From Acanthosoma haemorrhoidale (Eukaryota > Arthropoda > Insecta > Hemiptera > Acanthosomatidae), in the NCBI GenBank assembly GCA_930367205.1, contig OV884011.1, positions 112,645,139 to 112,709,138 of the forward strand: a stretch of DNA of 64,000 bases. The letters are read 5' to 3'. Positions 54,449-64,000 of the stretch are shown here, one piece after another. The translations under genes were made by a program, and so were the position numbers. A model generated the notes under the pieces. That model was not told the DNA's origin. It saw only the letters and a list, made by a program, of their open reading frames with translations, and did not search any database. Each line of letters begins with the position of its first letter. Within the stretch, counting starts at the first letter, position 1.

Positions 54449-56821
54449 TACTGACCGATGACTCATTCGACAAAACCCATTACAGTTAAGTGACATGAAG
54501 TTGTTAACAGATGATGCAAATTACAACTAGGATAGGACTAGAATTGCAGTTTTCAGGCAAACCGCCCGAGTTGAAAATTATCCTTATAAAATCCATCGTG
54601 TAATTTCTTGTTTTCAGTTGTACTAACCTATGCCTACCCGCATCTCATTCCCATAAGTAATTATACACATAACGATTTTCAAACTTCACCTTTAGTTGGT
54701 GATGCTCCCTTTATTATGTTTATACCCCTTCCCCTCCCCGTTTATAACCGTATCCATAGACTCCTGGCCCACGAGATCTCATGCCCTCTTCCAATTGTCC
54801 TTTATTACTCACCTTTATCCATCGTCTCCTATCTCCTCCTTTCTCGAACACTTCTCTGTTTCTTATTAGTATACTAACTTCTACATCTGACAACTTTCTC
54901 CAAATACTTTTTTCCTCCTTCCTTAATGTGCCAGTGGCCGGGTGAATCATTAAATTATCTATTATCACCATGTCAAATTAATTCTTAGAAAACTGCAAAA
55001 TGTAGCAGCAAGAAATAAATCATTTCTTATTACCTTTAATTAATAGCAAAAAAAAAATGATTCTCTTCGCTTTAGGTGGCTGCACAGCTATTTTCTAGTA
55101 TTCTATTATTTTGAATTAAATTGGAAATTAAAAACAAAAATTACTTGTTATCTCGTATGGGTTTAGTCAGATCGGTTTGATTTTTGATTGAGTCAAATCG
55201 TAAGATCCTTGAACATTCTCTAGCCGCCGAAAGTGCTTGTATCGTAATAAAGTAAATTTGCGCGAACCTACGCAACAAAACATTATTCATTGTCCTTTAT
55301 ACGTTTCATTTCGAATCCTACCTCTGATGTTTGGAAACTGTATCTAATAACACTAGGGAGGATAAACAGACAGTCCGCTCTACAGAGCTGCTACCTAACG
55401 GATTCCAGTCACGGAGAAGATATTTCTGAAGCCTGTGAGAGTCCTTTAAACCCACATTCAGCCAGTGATTGCTAGGTCTTTAAGGGATCATGTCCTGTTG
55501 CCCTAACACCGGCACTACGTCATTAAAGGGCCTCCCGCAAAGGGACTAGGGACTAGGAGCCGCCGGAGCACCTTTATCTCTCTCCTCTGTGCCCGCCGGT
55601 AATGAGGTACTTACATCTGTGCCCTAGCAGTCAATAAGGGCCCAAGTCGAGTCTTCTTAGTGCGTCAAAGAGTAGTTGTACTTAATTGAATTATGATCAT
55701 ATTTCCTATATGAATGGGGTGATGATTGTAATGCCAATGATTATCAGAAGGGCGATACTTTCCTTTAATCGATCCTATCGGAGTCCATTCGCTTCCGATT
55801 AGCAGAAGACATCCAAGTGAAATATGTTTTTTAGCCATAAAGAATTCCTCTAATGATAGCGATTTATACTTTATTTTATGATATATTTATACCATTTCGG
55901 GCATGGGGAGGGGATAATTCTCTAGGCTGTTTGTTAATGTGGCCGTATAGTTTGTCGAAAATGTTTGGGGCTTTTTTTGAGAGTGCGAAAGTTTCTGTTT
56001 GACATTTTATGGACATATCTCATATAGTTCCCAGATCCCATAGTGCCTCTAAACTGAAAATAAAATACAATTAACACTTAAAAACAAAACTATCCTCTTA
56101 TTAATGTGTAGGACGACCGAAAAAAAGCCCCCGAAAATTCCCAAAAAAAGTTCAAACCATATGCACAACACTTACAAATAAATTACTGTGGCTTACTACT
56201 TGTTGCTGAATTACTCTTATAATTTTCTAGAAACCTTTGAGTGTTTTCTTTTACTGAGTTATAAATAATGTCATTGACAGTGGCATGGTATCACGCCTAG
56301 GTGAATTTGTTATTATTCTTAGGAATTTATTCTGTAATATCGATAGTTTAAGGAAGGCACAGGTTATTCTCCAGGATCAAATAGTAAATTGTGGAGGAAT
56401 TTTATTTGACAGCATCAGATCCAAGCTAATTATATAATCCGTGCCACCTCCAGATTTTCCTCATAATCAACCATTTTTCTTGGCGTCTTAAACGCGCACT
56501 ACTTTCCCCCACTCAAATATGGCTGGAGATAATTTCCATCGTTTGGTCGAGTAACTAGAATAATAAGTAAATAATATATATACAATACTTTATAGTAAGA
56601 GGTAGAACTTCGCCATGTTGTTTTAATTGACCATAGCATTGCCATTCTGGGGGTGATTGTAAATTTATTCAAATAAAGATTTATAATTATCAGTTGCTAA
56701 TGCCAACCAAGGGAAGTGCCCGCATTACCTACACTGCTTTTGTCTAGAAGAAGCCAATGAAAACTTATGGCCGCATCCTCCATTCTGTTCAAAGATATGT
56801 CCCATACCGTGAAAAATATAT
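54449..56821. other. no recognised gene
   Basis: GC-richer patches at 54710-54900 (pyrimidine-rich) and 55340-55640 give no recognisable protein. Otherwise AT-rich. Confidence 0.5.
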
Positions 56822-57130
56822 TTGAATAATATACAAGAAGGTGTGCCACATACCTCTTTCGAGAGGTTAAAGAACGCTGACCTGCACCCGTTGCTTGGTG
56901 TGCCTTCGGTGGGTGAGTTCATCCGCCGGAGACACATTAAGTTTTTTGACTCGTTGCAGCACCTGACAAACCCAGTGTTTAACACTATGACCCCACCACC
57001 CCTCCCGCATCGATGGCAACAGACTGTCGGGGAAAAATTAGGATAAGAATTAGTATGTAAGTTAGTTTTAAGGTTGATCAAAACGGTGAGCCCCATCACC
57101 TTTATTAGTCAGTTTAGTCCAATCACGTGT
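56822..57130 (+). pseudogene. non-LTR retrotransposon RT C-terminus and 3' UTR
   Basis: The frame reads TSFERLKNADLHPLLGVPSV, EFIRRRHIKFFDSLQHLTNP and PPPLPHRW, aligning with the last 75 or so residues of the 823-codon ORF at 27426 (FIKRRHIKFFDSLRHSHNP, PPPMPIRW). It is clearly a different subfamily because most other residues differ. The short 3' UTR carries GTTAGTTTTAAGG and GTGAGCCCCATCACC. 5'-truncated. Confidence 0.8.
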
Positions 57131-58224
57131 AATGTATATCATTATACTTGTTTATTGATTATATAATTTCTATAAAATAACAAAACCTGTATATAATGTA
57201 GTGATGCTACAGGAAATACAAAATAATTTGTAAATAGATTCACCTGAGGATCTATAATTCTATACAATTATCTGGAAATTTAAAGGGGCTATGGAGGGGG
57301 AAAAAAAAATACAAGCAAGTATTCCTAATGATGAATTGTTTTTATTATGTTGAATGTATATCAATTTTTTTTGCTAGCACAACCTGAGAGGGTAGCCCAG
57401 TGGTATCTAGGAATCTCTCATAGGCCGGCACTTAAGCCACTTCTGGATAGTTAAACAAAAATACCACATATACTTACTACCCGATATGACCGATATTATT
57501 AAGAAAAAGCAAAGTTAATATGAGTAAGGGAATCGAGCCACAAAGAGGCACAGGTTTTGTTAATGGGTTAGGAAATCAAATGCTCTATTGGACAATGATA
57601 ATTAAATTTTCATAACGATTAGTTGGGTGCCTTAATGACTGGGTGCCCGTGAGGATTGTTTGGGTTTTGCATCGTTGTCAGTCGGCCAGCATCACGCCAC
57701 CATGGCCAGTATTCCTGAATACGGTGGTATGGTGAACGAGACTTAGCTGGAGAAGACGAGCAAATGCTTCCACCTCGACTACCTGCTAACGTTGAACTAG
57801 TAATGGGTCCTGCACGACACCGTTTCCTGATTAGGCGCAGGTAGCGTCGCAAACGACTCACCAATGTTGCCGTTTGCAGTGTTCTCCTGGACGTTACAGA
57901 GCTTTGAATGAAATTTCTGAGCCCCCCCCCCTTTCTCTCAGGATATGAAATCTATCTGCAGCGATAGCTCATGGTATTTTAATTCGAAAAAAAAGTATCT
58001 TATATCTAACGGCGGGGGTATATACACATATAGTATATGAAGTTTATTATACATTTCCATCCTTTTCAATTTTATTCCCGGTAAGATGACAAGAAGAGGG
58101 AAATTTAGTGTTCCGAATTGCTTGAAATTTGGTTTGAGACAGTTTAAAGTTAGGATCATGCCGGAAGAGGTTAGAAACTGATCACTTAGCTTACTTACGA
58201 TGTTCCTTAGGCGAAATTAATGTT
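57131..58224. other. no recognised gene; one GC-rich open stretch
   Basis: A GC-rich block at 57619-57900 has a minus-strand frame rich in R and S (VSRLRRYLRLIRKRCRAGP) with no recognisable domain. It opens without ATG. GGTAGCCCAGTGGT at about 57400 matches a Pol III A box, but no B box follows at a normal distance. A ten-C run lies at 57922-57931. Confidence 0.4.
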
Positions 58225-58290
58225 CCAAGTTATGCTAGCGGTAGGAAGTTCTGAATCCGTTAGCGTTCGAACCTCACCTGAGTTATATTA
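58225..58290 (+). other. possible tRNA-derived SINE head
   Basis: TATGCTAGCGGTAGG resembles a Pol III A box, and GCGTTCGAACCTC about 35 bases later resembles a B box, ending CTCACCTGAG. Stems do not form a full tRNA cloverleaf, so a decayed tRNA-derived SINE is more likely than a tRNA gene. Confidence 0.3.
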
Positions 58291-59993
58291 ATTTTCTTCT
58301 ATGTGTTCCTCAAATTATCCCTCTTAGTCACCACTTTGTGTTATTATAAATCTTCTCTGTGTAATGAAAATCTCTTTGTAAGAAATACTAAAAAGTTCAT
58401 AATATTACAAGCAAGGTCCTTTAAAAAAAATAGCGCTTTTGAATGCCTAATTAAATCAATTTATTCAGTGGTTTTCGAATAATCCGGCGTTATTCAGAAA
58501 AAAAAAATTAACGGATAAATTTTTTAATTTTCGAAATGTGCCTTACATTTTACCCTTCAGTTTGTATGTTACATAACTGTGATTTTACCCGCTTACTCAC
58601 GTCAAACATCTTATCATTTTACCTATAGTTGCTGTCCCGAAATTATGAGCGTGAGAACTCGCAATACATTGCTATCCTTGTTGTCACTTTGTGCACTACT
58701 TCTCTTCTATTCACATGATCCCTTTACTTATATAATGTCAATCATTAGGCAATAAGAAAATTAGTGATGAGACCCCCGCCCGCTCTTAATGGTAACACAT
58801 CGTCCCTTCATTCCAAGCGTCTAATTTCATGACAACGACTGTAGTGTATCGTTTGAACGTTAATAAAACTCTTTAGGAGATTACATGTCTTTCTGTTGTA
58901 TCATTAGGAAATTTTTAAACTGATATCAGATTTAAATTATAAAATAATACATTCTCAACCCTGCTTTTGTTTTCCAATTTTTATTGAATTATTGTAGTGA
59001 AATAACAACAGAATATTATTAATTATACAGGTTATTACTTCTGATTCGTAATAATTATATTCTTCTATCTTCGCATACTGATATAAACCACAAACTTAAA
59101 TGATGGTTATTTTTCAGACATAAACGGTTGTCTGAATAATGGTTGTTCTTTATTGCGTTCGAAAATCGACCCTCTTGTTCAAAGGTCGAACTGTATTGTG
59201 CGATTCATCATAGCCTAGTTGCGTTTAGGAGATCAAAATTTGACAACGGTGTCACGAAATCTTAGTGCTTTTATTTAAGTTTTATGATTTAAAACATTAT
59301 AGCAAACGTTGATGTGAAATGTTGATAATTATCCTAAAATAATTTCGTTGTAAATAAGTATAATTAATAATTACATTGTATCATTTTCATGGAACTGTCA
59401 GTGTCCATTGGGTACTGGTGGTCCTTGCACATAAATTTTAAATGAGAACTTGAAATTAATTGTGCGCGATTTTTTAAGATATAGAGGTAAGATTATTTTA
59501 GTTATCGATAAAAATACCTAAACTTAAAACTATGTCTTAGATTAATGTTTATAAAAGTGACTGACAAAATTAGAATGGAGACATTTTTTTTTTTGATAAC
59601 TCGTTCATCAATTTCCTCCTGACATGGTTTCTGACATTATGTCCAATTACATGACAGACATGAATTGTACTATGCTTTTTAAGGGTTTAATTATACGAAA
59701 AAAATAGGCAGTCAAAATATAATAAGCACATTGAAATAAATTATTGCACATTTCATTCGTTAACTAGATCGTGATACATCATAACTTAATGATTTCGTTT
59801 TGGTTAGAAAAGTGATTTTATTGAAAGCTTAATGACTTCTTGAAATAACAGTCCACTAAAAACCTAACATTCATTAGAATGTCTAGGTCGTTTGATTTGA
59901 TGCGGCACTTAATATGATAAGAACATGTTTATTCTTTTATTACAAGTAATAATTGACCTTTAATGGTCATTAAAAAAGTTGTATCGAGTAGGA
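58291..59993. other. AT-rich DNA without a recognised gene
   Basis: No frame of note, no repeat recognised. Confidence 0.55.
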
Positions 59994-60861
59994 TGTTTCG
60001 GGTCGTCACGAGGGGGGGTGCCTAGTTACCCTAGCCCTGGTGACGAAGTGAGGGTTGATTAAGTTTATGACCTGGACAATTGTTTCATGACGGTCTTACT
60101 ATCTGACTCCATTTTTGATAGGCATGTGCCCCGACAATGCACTATGTTCAGGAGAAGAGGTATAGGGTAGGTATAGTTTGTGTGGTCTTGGAATGACCAC
60201 GAATTCACACTCGGTATCTGAGGGTAGGCGAAATCCATCCAGATCCCAAAGGTGAGTGTGAACCGGAGGGAGGCAGACTTAATCGTCGTGGGGAACACTG
60301 CTTGGTAAGCTTGCAGGACCACGACAACCGTTGTCCACTAGGGAAAGGTCTCTCCCAAGAAGGTGCTAGATTTAGCGAGACGAAGGCAGAGATTCCCACT
60401 AGGAAGGTGTGGGGTCTGACAACGCCGGACTTAAACGTAGTGAGGTGAAGAGAGAGAGATGCAGAGGTTTTCATAAATGAAGAAGCCAAGTTTGAGAGCA
60501 TCAAAGCAGCCACAAGCCAGTCAGCCAGTTGTCAGGGGAATGATATACAGGCCCAAACCACCAGTCTTAAATACCCAGCTGGCTTCGTCAGTGGCCAATC
60601 AGCTTTGGTTTTACTGTACCCAATGCCAGTTAAGTATGTGGTTTTCTTTGTTCTCTGACAAAGAGATATGTCACCGATACCTTACCCGGGTAAGGGTCTT
60701 CGGGCCTCTCGGCGGTTTGGGTCGCTTAGTACCTGCTACTGGTAGCACATTTACAATGACTTATATTTTGGTAATGTTATTTACATTTGTTTAAATTAAT
60801 TTACAATATATATACAATAGAGTATAGGGTGATTTATCTTATGTAGTTAGCGGTCGCTACA
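59994..60861 (+). mobile_element. solo LTR, family L2, longest copy (868 bp)
   Basis: The copy starts TGTTTCGGGTCGTCAC and ends TTAGCGGTCGCTACA, matching both ends of 22618-23202. It contains the central segment missing from that copy (GTGGTCTTGGAATGACCACG, GTGAACCGGAGGGAGGC, GTGTGGGGTCTGACAACG), shared with 26634-27080 and 22140-22500. The hexamer here reads AATAGA rather than AATAAA. No internal retroelement coding sequence adjoins it and no clear 5-bp duplication flanks it. Confidence 0.8.
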
Positions 60862-61136
60862 GATGATTATAACAGTTTTAATGATTTTTTGTTGCTATTC
60901 TTCAAAATAAAATACAATGACAAAAAAGAGGAATACTTTATTATGGCTTATTGTCCCCTAAGAATAAAAAAAAAATATATATATTTATTGCAATGAAGAT
61001 TACCTTATCTATAATAAAGGATCCATGTACATATGTGATGAATACAATGAACCAACGGCATAATATTGAAACAAAAAGCGTAAATGAGTATTGTTATTCT
61101 GAAAGTTTAGATTGATGTAATACTCTACTCATAATT
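60862..61136. other. AT-rich spacer
   Basis: Nothing recognised. Confidence 0.5.
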
Positions 61137-61610
61137 ATCTTTATTCCGGTAAAATTACAATCGACCTTTTATTGGGCAATAAGTAACTGCATTGATCAAT
61201 GTTCTCATTCATGCCATATTTACGAACAGCCCAGAGACCTCCTAAATCTACATCGTTATCCCTCGCATGCGAAAGAGGAAGCAGAGTCTTGGGAAGTTCC
61301 CCACGCACCTCAGTCAGCCGCGTTACCAGATAAGAGCCATTGGAGGCTTACCAAGAAAAGCACGAGATCAACAAAAGCTCAGGAAATGATTAGTGAAACT
61401 GGCATTTGCCAGGCCTCCCACTGTCTTATAGCAGGTAACGAGGGCACTGCCGCTTTAGTCTCCGCGTAGGATTATAGGGACGAGCGGCGCAGTGTGTGCT
61501 AGGGGATTAGGGTGATTGCATAGGTTTCGATGGAATTTCATGAACTTGGAAGGAATGAGTTCAAGAATGTAGGGTATATTAAAATCGTTATGAAGGGTTT
61601 TGTTGCTACT
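61137..61610 (-). pseudogene. Jockey-type RT C-terminus and 3' UTR
   Basis: On the minus strand, 61610-61480 matches the C-terminal coding segment at 12940-13080 (AACAAAACCCTTCATAACGA), and 61475 downward matches the 3' UTR at 13085-13430 (GGAGACTAAAGCGGCAGTG, CATGAATGAGAACATTGATC, TTACTTATTGCCCAATAAAA). It is cut at both ends: there is no poly(A) tail, and everything upstream of the C-terminus is missing. Confidence 0.85.
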
Positions 61611-62789
61611 CATAATTATTTATTGTTTTACATATCAATTATTGATCCAGAACACTCTTTTTTTTTTAATAGACATTTAATCATCGCACTTTGATCAACC
61701 CTGGTGTTTGAATATGTTGATTTATTTCCAAATCCCACGATTATTAAAGACTTACAAAGTAGTACAGCCCGATGAAGAATAAATTAAATTTTAATTAGAA
61801 TCGGGGTCCGATGTACATTCCTCATTATAAGTCGGTGGAGTATTTGAGAACAAGGATTTTATCCGCTTTTCCTATAGACAGACTCCCGTTGGTAAATATT
61901 AATCACATTTAAATAATTTATTCTTTCTTTTTTTACGTCTAAAGCGTTGTGATGTAAATTCTCCTGGCTAAAAGCTTTTAAATTCAAAGGGTTAGGCTTC
62001 AAAAGAATTTTATTTTCGCGGAAATTACTTAAAAGAGAGAGATGATCCCGGAAAAAATCATCATTTCAGAAAATATTAACTATCCGATATTGAATCTTTA
62101 CCTCATTGATTTCGCTCGAGTGGTTGCTTGGCTGGGAAATCAATTGGTTCCAATAATTAGACAATATTTGGTTATGACTTAGCGAAATGGAAACGAAAAG
62201 TTATAGTTCCTGGCGACGTTAGACCATGAACTAACGAGCCATCGAAAGATCGATTATTGACACACAACTAGATCACAATCCCTTATAAATTATATGCGTT
62301 GAAAGGCAAGTAAATAAATAGGGAATCTGCTGGTACAAATACGCGTTCTACGCGCTCTTGAATAGAAGATATATAGATTTCCGGTAATGATGAATATGTA
62401 CCCCCCCCCCCAAAAAAAAGAGGGACCCTCTAATAATGTTTACGTTACCTAATAACATATGACAAGTGACCAAAACTAACTTAAAAACATAAATAGAAAA
62501 TATTGGTGAGCAAAGGTGAAGCTCAAATGTACTGTAAAAACAAAGCCTCATACTTTCCTTAATAACTACGAATAGTAACAAATAGAAAAGGAGCAGGTTT
62601 GTGTGGATATTGTGGATGTATGGAAGTGTTACATAAACGCTTAATGGCGACGCCTCGACCACGAGGTGTATAAATATCGAATCATCTTATTTTACATGAG
62701 TTTTCGTAACCAAGAAGGAACTCTGACCACATGGGGAGAGTCGCCAAGTGTAAACCAGAACAGCTTCCCAATCCAATGGCTATTGAAAT
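61611..62789. other. AT-rich DNA without a recognised gene
   Basis: An 11-C run lies at 62401-62411. Frames are short and unrecognised. Confidence 0.5.
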
Positions 62790-62895
62790 TTCTTTATTGT
62801 GATAAAATTACAATCTGCCTTATTGGGCAATATGTAATTGTGATAAATGTTCTCATTCGTACCTTATTTACAATCTTCATTCACTCTTTAATTTA
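62790..62895 (-). mobile_element. Jockey-type 3' UTR fragment
   Basis: The complement reads GGTACGAATGAGAACATTTA, ATTGCCCAATAAGGCAGATT and TTTTATCACAATAAAG, matching the extreme 3' end of the Jockey remnants at 13430 and 39097. About 105 bases remain. Confidence 0.75.
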
Positions 62896-64000
62896 TACAT
62901 GGGGCTGTGGAACAAAAAAAAACCTTTGAGACGACCCTTAGGTATGATATATCCGAACTACCACAAAAAAATATATATCTGAAAATCACCAACAAACAAC
63001 ATCTTTCATCTTTTGGAACTCTAAAATGTACTATCTGGAAACCTCTTTGAAAATACGAAACATAAATATTGTATTTAACCCCCCCCCCTGGGTATTATAA
63101 TTTACCAGAATTTTTAGTGGAATAAAAGTCATGAGAGCTGGTAAAGGATGGATCGCTTCAAAATTGTATGAGGCGAAAATGAAGTGATTAAGCTTCGGTT
63201 ATCGTGATATAAGGCGTTAACATTGTTTAGCTTGACCGAAGCATATTCGCGCTATATATGTATATATTTCATTAGTTCATATCATTTTTAAGTCATCGAA
63301 AATTCTAGATAAATAGAATGCTCGAAGATATGCAGAAAAAAAATCTATTTGAATTTTTAAAAACGGTCTGGGGTTGGCCTGGATAAAAAGGACTTGACTT
63401 GATTCTTTAAATTTGTTTCTGAGTCATAATGTCTATTTTCGTTGCCTCTAAAATTAAACTTAGTTTTCTCCCTAATTGCAGATCCCCCTTCAAAAAAAAA
63501 AAATAATCACCTTTATTTAGGTTTATATGCAGAAAATAGTGCAAAAACCTTCACACCTTGACACGATGTGTTTAATAGTAATTGAAAATAATTACTATGA
63601 GATTTTCGACTTTATAATGAACGAAGACGGCAAGCCATAAATAAATTCCTACTTATTCTCATAAATTAGGCTAATTTCGGAAATAAAATACATGACAAAA
63701 ATCCTGTAGCGTCGAGTACTCGAAAATGCACCCCAAAAGACTAGTACTTAAACCTAAATTCGCTTATAAACGATTCGCCACATCCGCTATGATCAATATT
63801 TCCAATCTTATAACTAGTTGATAACGGTTTAGTGATTTATTACTGCTCATTCGTGAACGGAGACTGATAAATTATTCGGACACTGATAGAACAGGTTTTT
63901 TTAAGAATAGGTCTTTGGTATAACTAATTGGTTTAAACTAATCTTATTGGTTACATTTATATTTATGTGCAAATACGCTTGGTTGGTGATGGTTTTGACT
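62896..64000. other. AT-rich DNA without a recognised gene
   Basis: A ten-C run lies at 63079-63088. Nothing else recognised. Confidence 0.55.

Noticed and set aside
57395..57440. GGTAGCCCAGTGGT resembling the A box of a tRNA gene
   Set aside because: No B box or cloverleaf within tRNA length.
1..64000. CRISPR arrays, operons, bacterial promoters or ribosome-binding sites
   Set aside because: The sequence is eukaryotic in character; the only regularly spaced repeat (49414-49515) is a spacerless tandem repeat.

Overview
The window is eukaryotic nuclear DNA, most probably from an insect or another arthropod. It is strongly AT-rich, has no operon-like gene packing, and almost every stretch with recognisable coding content is a decayed transposable element. 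The families are Jockey-type non-LTR retrotransposons, a Ty3/gypsy-type LTR element, an insect-type mariner/Tc1 transposase, a piggyBac remnant, and several short inverted-repeat (MITE-like) elements. No complete host protein gene can be called with confidence. The species cannot be named from the sequence alone.

Layout. 1-7.2 kb is AT-rich intergenic or intronic DNA with one MITE (3093-3405). At 7.26-7.60 kb there is an unexplained reading frame. 8.3-16.2 kb is a graveyard of Jockey-type fragments in both orientations, including a 450-bp direct duplication (8842 and 12312), an internally deleted copy (9755-10600) and an inverted junction at 15572. 17.7-18.6 kb holds a dead mariner transposase on the minus strand. 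18.7-21.7 kb holds a minus-strand Ty3/gypsy-type element with a truncated 3' LTR, the start of RT, a protease-like motif, a tandemly duplicated gag segment with zinc knuckles, an 18-nt primer-binding site matching tRNA-Phe, and a 5' LTR. 21.8-23.3 kb is a cluster of a second LTR family with one LTR nested inside another and flanked by a 5-bp duplication. Related LTR copies lie at 26.6-27.1 and 60.0-60.9 kb.

The best-preserved coding element is the minus-strand non-LTR retrotransposon at 27081-30067. It has an uninterrupted 823-codon endonuclease/reverse-transcriptase frame plus a short upstream piece separated by a one-base frameshift. It lacks the 5' end and ORF1.

30-64 kb is mostly AT-rich single-copy DNA with scattered elements: a possible promoter and first coding exon near 32.0 kb, MITEs at 35.6 and 36.0 kb, a Jockey-type RT fragment at 39.1-39.9 kb, a striking near-perfect inverted structure at 44.7-44.9 kb, an internally deleted piggyBac at 48.1-49.1 kb, a 28-bp tandem repeat at 49.4 kb, a pair of oppositely oriented inverted-repeat elements at 50.1-52.3 kb, an 84-bp-arm inverted-repeat element at 53.7-54.4 kb, and more retrotransposon tails at 56.8, 61.1 and 62.8 kb. 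Runs of 8-12 C or G occur about ten times, which is surprising at this base composition.

The genes do not work together as a pathway. The window is a record of repeated transposition, nesting and deletion. All family assignments come from reading translated motifs by eye, with no database search.
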